Shown: one piece after another, positions 1 through 5,383 of the stretch | Layout: the number at the start of each line of letters is the position of its first letter | Numbering within the stretch: the first letter of the stretch is position 1 | Assembly (NCBI GenBank): GCA_002690875.1 | Contig: NZGH01000057.1 | Span: 1 to 7,074 of the forward strand | Reading direction: 5' to 3' | DNA length: 7,074 nt | Origin: Rickettsiales bacterium | GTDB lineage: Bacteria > Pseudomonadota > Alphaproteobacteria > TMED127 | Made by a program: the position numbers and the translations under genes | The notes under the pieces: model-generated | Seen by the model: the letters and a program-made list of their open reading frames with translations, nothing else | What the model was told of the DNA's origin: nothing | Databases searched by the model: none

Positions 1-741
<741 letters not shown>

Positions 742-772
742 TTAATGTTTCCCAAATTCAAAAGATTATCAG

Positions 773-801
773 ATAATAAATTAACTTAGTTTAAAATACA
801 A
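773..801 (-). promoter_or_regulatory. Candidate sigma-70-type promoter for the DUF3576-leuS operon
   Basis: On the minus strand, TTGTAT (796-801) and TATTAT (773-778) are separated by 17 bp, in the gap between the porin terminator and the lipoprotein ATG at 741. Transcription would start roughly 25 nt before the ATG. Chance matches are common in such A+T-rich DNA, so this is a suggestion based on motif, spacing and position only. Confidence 0.3.
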
Positions 802-830
802 TTAACAATAATATTTAGAAAATCAAAACA

Positions 831-857
831 AAAAAAAGCGGGGCGAACCCCGCTTTT
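831..857 (-). terminator. Rho-independent terminator of the porin gene
   Basis: Read on the minus strand, GCGGGG and CCCCGC form a 6-bp G+C stem closed by a UUCG tetraloop. The stem is extended by four flanking A-T pairs and followed by a run of seven T. It begins about 21 nt beyond the porin stop codon and is the strongest hairpin in the window. It should insulate the highly expressed porin from the downstream lipoprotein-leuS operon. An A-run on the other side makes it formally bidirectional, but no plus-strand gene reads into it. Confidence 0.95.
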
Positions 858-878
858 ATAGATTCTAATAAAACTAAA

Positions 879-1664
879 TTAGAATACTAGTTCAAGAGTA
901 GCAGTTGCAGTATCTACTGTACCGTCATCTTCATTACCCATTTCAAATGTCATTCCTGGTGCAATTGTGTATGCAGCAGAAATTGATGACGCAGTATCAT
1001 TTCCTTGAGCACCAAGCACTATATCACCTAAAGCATATTCTGCAGAATAGTTTGTTTCGTCTGAAGCAGAACTTGCAGCGTCATGTTGGTCTTGAACAAC
1101 AACAACAGATAAGCTTCCAAATGAAGCAGAAGCACCGATTGAAGTCATATTGTCAGCAGGATTACCATCTTCTTCGTACATATCAGCACCAACTGTTACA
1201 GTAGTTCCAGCAAGATCAAATGAAGTAGCAGCACTAATTAATGAGTCGCCTGTGTCATTAGTAGCTATACCAAGATCAATTGAGCCCAAAGATAAAGAAA
1301 CAGCTATAGCACCAGTGTTATCATCATCAGTTGTAATACCTTCAGATGCGATGTCTGCACCACCGTCACCACCGTTTAGACCTGGTGATTTAGCATATTG
1401 GTCAAAGTCACTAAATTCAATTGAAACAGCATCAGCTGAAAGATTCAAATCAGTTTCAGCACCGCCATCAACGTTAACAGTAAAACTAGCAGTCATTCCA
1501 TTATCAAATGTTCTAGAAGCTGTAAGTTCAATGTCAGTAGCCATTGATGTGTTACCGTCATCATCGATTGTTAATGTTGCTGATCCAGAAAGTGTGAAAT
1601 CAGTTGCGTTAGCGCTTACAGCAAGAGCTGTAACACCAACAGTTGTTAATAAAAATTTACGCAT
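879..1664 (-). CDS. Small, extremely acidic porin-like outer-membrane beta-barrel protein
   Basis: The 261-residue product has a clear Sec signal peptide (MRKFLL, a hydrophobic core, then ANA with predicted cleavage between Ala20 and Thr21). The mature part alternates beta-strand-like stretches (LSGSATLTI, ASFTVNV, IAVSLSLG, VSVEF-like SIEF, TATLELV) with Asp/Gly/Asn-rich turns. It ends in Phe261 within TLELVF, the C-terminal signal recognised by the BAM complex. It therefore looks like a general diffusion porin, related in style to alphaproteobacterial porins, though shorter than the usual 300-400 residues. By my count the mature chain has about 42 Asp/Glu but only one Arg (51) and one Lys (92), and no Cys. 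It is monocistronic, with a strong ribosome-binding site and terminator, and noticeably more G+C-rich than its neighbours. This suggests high expression. The exact porin subfamily and substrate are not determinable here. Confidence 0.82.
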   Translation of the reverse strand: MRKFLLTTVGVTALAVSANATDFTLSGSATLTIDDDGNTSMATDIELTASRTFDNGMTASFTVNVDGGAETDLNLSADAVSIEFSDFDQYAKSPGLNGGDGGADIASEGITTDDDNTGAIAVSLSLGSIDLGIATNDTGDSLISAATSFDLAGTTVTVGADMYEEDGNPADNMTSIGASASFGSLSVVVVQDQHDAASSASDETNYSAEYALGDIVLGAQGNDTASSISAAYTIAPGMTFEMGNEDDGTVDTATATLELVF

Positions 1665-1670
1665 GAGAAG

Positions 1671-1676
1671 TTCTCC
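1671..1676 (-). promoter_or_regulatory. Strong Shine-Dalgarno site of the porin gene
   Basis: The minus strand reads GGAGAA, with the GGAG core ending 8 nt before the porin ATG at 1664. It is the best ribosome-binding site in the window, where most other genes show none. It fixes the porin start and fits heavy translation of an abundant outer-membrane protein. Confidence 0.8.
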
Positions 1677-1696
1677 ATTTATTATTTTTTACGTAT

Positions 1697-1710
1697 TTGC
1701 AATATTGCAA
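1697..1710. promoter_or_regulatory. Perfect 14-bp palindrome, candidate operator in the porin leader
   Basis: TTGCAATATTGCAA equals its own reverse complement. It lies 32 bp upstream of the porin ATG and just downstream of the best -10 candidate, at or next to the expected transcription start, which is where a dimeric repressor would act. The palindrome is seen directly; regulator binding is inference. No regulator can be named, and the adjacent genes give no strong candidate. Confidence 0.5.
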
Positions 1711-1714
1711 TCTT

Positions 1715-1745
1715 ATTATTAACAAAAAAAAATATAAATGTTCAA
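1715..1745 (-). promoter_or_regulatory. Candidate porin promoter
   Basis: On the minus strand, TTGAAC (1740-1745) is followed by a spacer containing nine consecutive T and then an A+T element TTAATAATAA. The best -10 match, AATAAT (1715-1720), is spaced 19 bp; TTAATA (1717-1722) is spaced 17 bp but matches less well. The predicted start falls inside or next to the palindrome at 1697-1710, giving a leader of about 40 nt. That a promoter exists in this gap is near certain given the isolated gene; the exact hexamers are tentative. Confidence 0.4.
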
Positions 1746-1763
1746 CAAAATATAACAGAAATA

Positions 1764-1786
1764 CAACACTTTTTAATTTAGTGTTG
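1764..1786. repeat. Inverted repeat CAACACT / AGTGTTG in the porin-yggS divergent region
   Basis: Two perfect 7-bp arms (1764-1770 and 1780-1786) flank a 9-bp A+T spacer. It sits about 20 bp upstream of the porin -35 candidate and abuts a possible -35 (TTGCAC) for yggS. It could be an operator for a dimeric regulator serving both directions. It lacks a trailing T-run, so it is not an intrinsic terminator. A further GTTG/CAAC pair (1783-1786 and 1795-1798) overlaps it. Confidence 0.4.
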
Positions 1787-1813
1787 CACAAAAACAACAT
1801 ATTTAAAAATAAT
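1784..1813 (+). promoter_or_regulatory. yggS: Tentative yggS promoter
   Basis: TTGCAC (1784-1789) is followed after 18 bp by AATAAT (1808-1813) on the plus strand. This would give a 5' leader of about 40 nt before the yggS ATG. It is a weak match in very A+T-rich DNA; an alternative TTGAAT/TATTAG pair (1823-1828 and 1846-1851) would give an almost leaderless transcript. Confidence 0.22.
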
Positions 1814-1861
1814 ATTATTGAATTGAATAATTTCTTAAAAAAATTTATTAGAATTATAATT

Positions 1862-2539
1862 ATGAGTAAAGATTTAGAAAAAAGATATTCTTCCATAATT
1901 AAAAAAACACAACGATCTCTTGATGAAAATAAAAGGGAAAGAAACAGTCTTGAAATTACAGCAATATCTAAAAGACAGCCTTTAAAAAAAATTAATTTTT
2001 TTATAGAAAAAGGTATAAAAACTTTTGGAGAAAATAGAGTTCAGGATGCTTTTAATAGATGGAAAAATATTAACAGACAAAGCATTAAAATACATCTAGT
2101 TGGGCCTTTGCAAACAAACAAAGCTGAAGATGCAGTAAATTTTTTCGATGTAATTGAGAGTCTTGATAGGGAAAAATTAGCAAATGCTTTGTGCAACCAT
2201 CAGAAAAAATTATCTAAATATTTAGATTATTTTGTCCAAATTAATACTGGCCAAGAAAATCAAAAATCAGGTATTATTCCTAAAGAGGCTGATGATTTTA
2301 TAAAATTATGTAAGTCAAAATATTCCCTAAATGTAGTTGGGTTAATGTGTATTCCTCCTGTAAATGAAAACCCATCACTACATTTTGCATTATTAAGAGA
2401 GATATCAAAAAGGAATAATTTAGAGTTTTTATCTATGGGAATGAGCAATGATTATGAAGAGGCAATAGCGTTTGGGGCAACTCATTTAAGAATAGGAACA
2501 GCATTGTTTGGAAAAAGAACAGAAAAAGAAGAAATCTAG
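1862..2539 (+). CDS. yggS: YggS/PROSC (PLPBP) family pyridoxal-phosphate homeostasis protein
   Basis: YggS proteins are single-domain, PLP-binding TIM-barrel proteins with no known catalytic turnover. They act in the cytoplasm to keep free PLP and amino-acid pools balanced. The 225-residue length fits the family (E. coli about 234). All hallmarks are visible: AISKRQP with the PLP Schiff-base Lys37, FGENRVQD (55-62), IHLVGPLQTNK (77-87), INTGQENQKSGI (127-138), GLMCIPP (160-166) and SMGMSNDYEEAIAFGATHLRIGTALFG (191-217), which supplies the phosphate-binding region. I chose the ATG at 1862. The frame stays open upstream to about 1697, but that extension is Asn/Lys-rich, unlike the family, and crosses the promoter region. 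There is no clear Shine-Dalgarno. It is divergent from the porin and convergent with ribA, so it stands alone transcriptionally. Confidence 0.95.
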   Translation: MSKDLEKRYSSIIKKTQRSLDENKRERNSLEITAISKRQPLKKINFFIEKGIKTFGENRVQDAFNRWKNINRQSIKIHLVGPLQTNKAEDAVNFFDVIESLDREKLANALCNHQKKLSKYLDYFVQINTGQENQKSGIIPKEADDFIKLCKSKYSLNVVGLMCIPPVNENPSLHFALLREISKRNNLEFLSMGMSNDYEEAIAFGATHLRIGTALFGKRTEKEEI

Positions 2540-2543
2540 AGAA

Positions 2544-3638
2544 TTATAATGAGTGGCCCATCAACTTTTTTTTAATGTTGATATAATCATTAGCTTCTTG
2601 AGAAAAAGGGACTTTTAAAGGTAAAACTTCTATAACTTTGATGCCGTCTTTCTCTAGTACTCTTTTTTTATCTGGGTTATTAGATATTAAGCGTACAGAA
2701 AATAGTTTTAAGCTTTTTAAAATACTCGAAGCATATTCAAAATCTCTTTGATCAGTATCGAAGCCAATAGCATTATTAGCATCTATAGTATTTAGACCTT
2801 TTTCTTGATATGAATAGGCTCTCATTTTATTTAAAAACCCTATATCTCTTCCTTCTTGGGACATATATAGAATTATTCCGTTCTTATCAGATAAAAAATT
2901 AATAGCCTCATTTAGTTGGCTACCACAATCACATTTTAATGAATGAAACAAATCTCCAGTAATACACTGCGAGTGGATTCTTACATAAGGTTCTTTTACA
3001 CTTCTTCCATTATTAAAGACAAATGCAAAATGATCAGAACTTCCATCAGTTGGTCTAAAGCCAAGAACCTTAACATTTTTATTTGATTTTAAAGGAACAT
3101 TTGCCTCAACCATAAGGCTAACTTCCTTTTTTTGTTGTTCAAACATTTCTAAATCTATTAGATTTAAAACAAAAAGGTTATTTTCTTTTGATTTATCAAA
3201 AATATTTTCACTTGATTCATTTGAAAAATTACACATTAAAAATGAAGGGACTATTTTTCCGTATTTAAGCAATGAAATTATACTTTCAGTAGCTTGATTA
3301 TCTTCTCGAAAAACATTTAGATTCTTAGCAGTTTTTTTTGATATATTTACTTTATAAGATAATAAATGGCATAGTTCGCTATCTAATTTATCATTTGAAA
3401 TAGAATAATAATTGTTTTTAGACTTTATATTATTGATTAAACTGTATCGTTCTTTTGTTATTATAATTGTTGGATTAGAACCTGTGATATCTTTCATTAA
3501 AGAGATAGTTTTGTCTGTAATTACTTCAGAGGCAGCAATTAGAATTAATGTGCCATCATTATTTTTTATTAATACTGGTTTACCGAATCTTAATTCTAAA
3601 AGAGAGTGGTTAATATTAATAAAACTTGTAGATGACAT
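2544..3638 (-). CDS. ribA: GTP cyclohydrolase II with a degenerate RibB-like N-terminal domain
   Basis: GTP cyclohydrolase II opens GTP to the diaminopyrimidine that begins riboflavin synthesis, releasing formate and pyrophosphate. The C-terminal half (about 175-364 of 364) carries the motif RIHSQCITGDLFHSLKCDCG with zinc ligands Cys225, Cys236 and Cys238. It also has QEGRDIGFLNKMRAY with the active-site Tyr (275), QRDF with the conserved Arg298, and an E. coli-like ending KLMGHSL. The N-terminal half (about 13-170) aligns by eye with DHBP synthase (RibB): ELRFGKPVLI near the start and IVPSFLMCNF followed by LFVLNLIDLEMF at its end. The acidic DDEDRENEGD active-site stretch is missing, and the GHTEA histidine is replaced by Gln115, so RibB activity is unlikely. 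I prefer the ATG at 3638 over the in-frame TTG at 3647. No FMN riboswitch fits the 69-bp upstream gap. Confidence 0.93.
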   Translation of the reverse strand: MSSTSFININHSLLELRFGKPVLIKNNDGTLILIAASEVITDKTISLMKDITGSNPTIIITKERYSLINNIKSKNNYYSISNDKLDSELCHLLSYKVNISKKTAKNLNVFREDNQATESIISLLKYGKIVPSFLMCNFSNESSENIFDKSKENNLFVLNLIDLEMFEQQKKEVSLMVEANVPLKSNKNVKVLGFRPTDGSSDHFAFVFNNGRSVKEPYVRIHSQCITGDLFHSLKCDCGSQLNEAINFLSDKNGIILYMSQEGRDIGFLNKMRAYSYQEKGLNTIDANNAIGFDTDQRDFEYASSILKSLKLFSVRLISNNPDKKRVLEKDGIKVIEVLPLKVPFSQEANDYINIKKKLMGHSL

Positions 3639-3707
3639 AATATTCAATTTAAAAAATAAAAATAATAAATTACAATATACTATTAAATTAAACCTGCTAA
3701 GTTTTTT
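3639..3707. promoter_or_regulatory. Divergent promoter region between ribA and the winged-helix regulator
   Basis: This 69-bp, almost purely A+T gap must hold the start signals for both divergent genes. On the plus strand TATACT (3676-3681) is a good -10 match, giving a leader of about 20 nt for the regulator; no convincing -35 accompanies it. On the minus strand only weak A+T hexamers precede ribA. Neither gene has a visible Shine-Dalgarno sequence. The gap is too short for an FMN (RFN) riboswitch. Confidence 0.4.
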
Positions 3708-4361
3708 ATGAAAAAAATTGCATTAATAATAGAAAATAATAAAAAATTTAATAATATTTGGAACGAATATTTTAAAAATGAATTAAACCTCGATGTAAAA
3801 GTAATAAATGAATTAAAACATAATTTAATTTTATGTGAAGATAAGATAAGTTTTATTATTTTTAATTCCTCTAAATCACAATTTATGTATATTGAAGAAA
3901 AACTAAAAATATTCAATAAACCTGTTGTAGTTCTTGTTGATGACTATTGGGAAAAAGTTATTAAAGAAAAATTTTATTATTTTAAAAAGCCGTTAAATTT
4001 AAATTCTTTTAAAAGAGACATAAAAGAAATCATATCAAACAATAGGAAATATAAAATAAAAAAACTTTCAATAGGAACCTTCACGATTGATGTAAATAAA
4101 AAACAGCTGCTTAACAAAGAAAATCATGTTATTTTAAGATTCACTGATAAAGAAATTTTAATCTTTTATGAAATTTTAAAATCGAAGAATTTAGGGATAA
4201 ATAAGACTGATCTATTAAATAAAGTATGGAATTATAACGAGAGAGTTGAGACTAAAACAGTTGAAACATCTATATATAGATTGAGAAAAAAATTATCGAA
4301 AATTTTTAAAAACAAAGATATTATTTTAAATATAGAAAAAAAATATAAAATTATTATTTGA
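3708..4361 (+). CDS. OmpR-type winged-helix transcription regulator with a degenerate receiver domain
   Basis: This 217-residue protein has the two-domain layout of an OmpR/PhoB response regulator. The C-terminal half (about 117-217) is a typical winged helix: LRFTDKEILIFYEIL (143-157), INKTDLLNKVW (164-174), then a recognition-helix segment TKTVETSIYRLRKKL (182-196) and a final hairpin ending EKKYKI. The N-terminal half has receiver-like strands. However, the acidic pair after strand 1 is reduced to Glu9-Asn10 and the phospho-acceptor Asp position reads Asn53 (FIIFNSS). Only the late Lys-Pro (KKP, 93-95) is retained, so normal phosphorylation is unlikely. No histidine kinase gene is adjacent. 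Composition is extreme in Lys, Asn and Ile; the 60 bases 3721-3780 contain only 7 G or C. It is divergent from ribA and ends 3 nt from tRNA-Gln on the other strand. Its targets are unknown. Confidence 0.85.
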   Translation: MKKIALIIENNKKFNNIWNEYFKNELNLDVKVINELKHNLILCEDKISFIIFNSSKSQFMYIEEKLKIFNKPVVVLVDDYWEKVIKEKFYYFKKPLNLNSFKRDIKEIISNNRKYKIKKLSIGTFTIDVNKKQLLNKENHVILRFTDKEILIFYEILKSKNLGINKTDLLNKVWNYNERVETKTVETSIYRLRKKLSKIFKNKDIILNIEKKYKIII

Positions 4362-4364
4362 TTT

Positions 4365-4439
4365 TGGCTGGGGCGGTAGGATTCGAACCTACGGTACACG
4401 GCATCAAAAGCCGCTGCCTTACCACTTGGCTACGCCCCA
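4365..4439 (-). tRNA. tRNA-Gln (anticodon UUG), CCA encoded
   Basis: The minus strand folds into a complete 75-nt cloverleaf. Acceptor TGGGGCG pairs with CGCCCCA, the anticodon stem encloses loop TTTTGAT (anticodon TTG), and T-stem GTAGG/CCTAC encloses TTCGAAT. The gene carries discriminator G and an encoded CCA. The weak U1-A72 pair and G73 match known glutamine identity elements in E. coli tRNA-Gln. It reads CAA and, by wobble, CAG. It lies 65 nt downstream of ispE on the same strand, so it may be transcribed from ispE read-through as well as from its own promoter. Its 3' end is 3 nt from the stop of the convergent regulator gene. Confidence 0.97.
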
Positions 4440-4450
4440 AAATAATGAGA

Positions 4451-4479
4451 ACTATAAAAGTATATAAACTTTATTTAAG
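4451..4479 (-). promoter_or_regulatory. Possible tRNA-Gln promoter
   Basis: TATAGT on the minus strand (4451-4456) lies 11 nt before the mature tRNA 5' end, a suitable -10 position for a short leader. The -35 candidate CTTAAA (4474-4479, 17-bp spacing) matches only half of the consensus. Read-through from ispE is an equally reasonable source of transcript. Confidence 0.25.
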
Positions 4480-4504
4480 TATTTAAATAAAAATTTAAAG
4501 TTTT

Positions 4505-5383
4505 TTAATAAACGCCGCAGTAAACCATCCAGCAATTTTTGAATATCAAGTTCTTTTTGGAAAAAACATACGCTTTTTTGGCATCATGGACACTTTTAAA
4601 TAAACCAAAACAAGTTGGTCCAGACCCAGACAAACTAGAATTTAAACAACCTGGTAATTTTTTAATTTTTATTTGAATTAGATTAGTAGTGTTATATTCT
4701 TTATTTTCAACTTTATTAAAGTCGTTTCCAATGGAAATAGCTTCATAAAAACCAGATATAGAGCTGAGGTTAGGGTGATTAGAAACATTTTTTTTTTGAC
4801 TAAAGACTTGTGAGTTTACCTTTGAAAAGGCATCTTTTGACAGAACAGAAAATTCTGGCTTAACTAGAAGAAAACCAGCTCCACTCGTTTGTATACTATT
4901 AATAATTTTTATTCTTTCTCCTATTCCATCTGCAAATAGAGGTTTAGAATAAAAACACGCAGGGATGTCTGAGCCTAAATTTGAAACAAGACTTTTATAA
5001 TCACTAAATTTTTTTTTGCTTTTATTTAAAAAGTATCTCAATAAACTAGCTGAATCTGCAGAACCACCTCCTAAACCAGCTGATACAGGTATATCTTTAT
5101 TCAATATTATGTTATAATTTCTATTTATAATCATATTTTCTCTGCATAAACTTAAAGTATCCAAAATTAAATTATTTGCTTTGTTAACAAAACTTTTGTG
5201 TTGGCCAAAGATATTAACAGTATTTGTTTTAGAATAAGAAATACTTAATGTATCTTTTAAATTCAAAAAAATTATATATGAAGAAATAGAATGGTAACCA
5301 CTTTTTCTTTTATTATGAATTTTTAAAGATAGGTTTAGTTTTGCTGGAGCCTCAAGTAAAATAGCTTTATCATTTAATTTCAT
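4505..5383 (-). CDS. ispE: 4-diphosphocytidyl-2-C-methyl-D-erythritol kinase
   Basis: IspE phosphorylates CDP-methylerythritol with ATP, the fourth step of the MEP route to isoprenoid precursors, in the cytoplasm. At 292 residues it is close to the usual size (E. coli 283). GHMP-kinase motifs appear in order: APAKLNLSLKI with catalytic Lys15, GYHSI with substrate-contacting Tyr30 and His31, the glycine-rich ATP loop PVSAGLGGGSADSASLL (99-115), LGSDIPACF with catalytic Asp139, and SLSGSGPTCFGLF (250-262). The Asp usually found before GYH is Ser28 here. The ATG at 5383 overlaps the end of the upstream TPR gene by 14 nt (the overlap runs from the ispE ATG to the TPR stop TGA), so translation is probably coupled. 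tRNA-Gln follows 65 nt downstream on the same strand. Confidence 0.96.
   Translation of the reverse strand: MKLNDKAILLEAPAKLNLSLKIHNKRKSGYHSISSYIIFLNLKDTLSISYSKTNTVNIFGQHKSFVNKANNLILDTLSLCRENMIINRNYNIILNKDIPVSAGLGGGSADSASLLRYFLNKSKKKFSDYKSLVSNLGSDIPACFYSKPLFADGIGERIKIINSIQTSGAGFLLVKPEFSVLSKDAFSKVNSQVFSQKKNVSNHPNLSSISGFYEAISIGNDFNKVENKEYNTTNLIQIKIKKLPGCLNSSLSGSGPTCFGLFKSVHDAKKAYVFSKKNLIFKNCWMVYCGVY

Noticed and set aside
1150..1722. Long plus-strand open frame opposite the porin (190 codons), plus another at 905-1204
   Set aside because: Both are antisense to the porin, whose signal peptide, terminal Phe, ribosome-binding site and terminator prove the minus strand is coding. They have no own start signals or recognisable domains; the porin's composition keeps stops rare on the opposite strand.
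1697..1861. In-frame upstream extension of yggS by 55 codons
   Set aside because: The extension is Asn/Lys/Ile-rich, goes beyond the normal family N-terminus, and would place the palindrome and inverted repeat inside the gene. The ATG at 1862 gives the standard length.
1850..1866. AGAATTATAAT-type sequence before yggS that recurs near its end (2540-2553), looking like a flanking direct repeat or a -10 box
   Set aside because: The match is short and A+T-only, and the second copy includes the ribA stop. As a -10 box it lies 1 nt from the yggS ATG, too close to start that transcript. Chance is the simplest explanation.
1657..1896. Minus-strand open frame across the porin-yggS gap (79 codons, Phe/Leu/Ile-rich)
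   Set aside because: It overlaps the porin start in another frame and the yggS start on the opposite strand, and its hydrophobic look is just A+T-rich DNA read as Phe/Leu/Ile codons.
2260..2448. Minus-strand open frame inside yggS
   Set aside because: It is a shadow of a gene with all family motifs on the plus strand, with no start signal of its own.
3639..3707. FMN (RFN) riboswitch upstream of ribA
   Set aside because: The gap is only 69 bp, nearly pure A+T, and lacks the G+C-rich helices and conserved elements of that riboswitch.
3412..3916. Open frames opposite the ribA start (plus strand, 3412-3711) and opposite the regulator start (minus strand, 3683-3916)
   Set aside because: Both lie over well-supported coding sequence on the other strand and show only low-complexity A+T-driven composition.
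4365..4439. tRNA gene as an integration (att) site for a mobile element
   Set aside because: No integrase gene and no duplicated tRNA 3' end are present in the window; both flanks are ordinary housekeeping genes.
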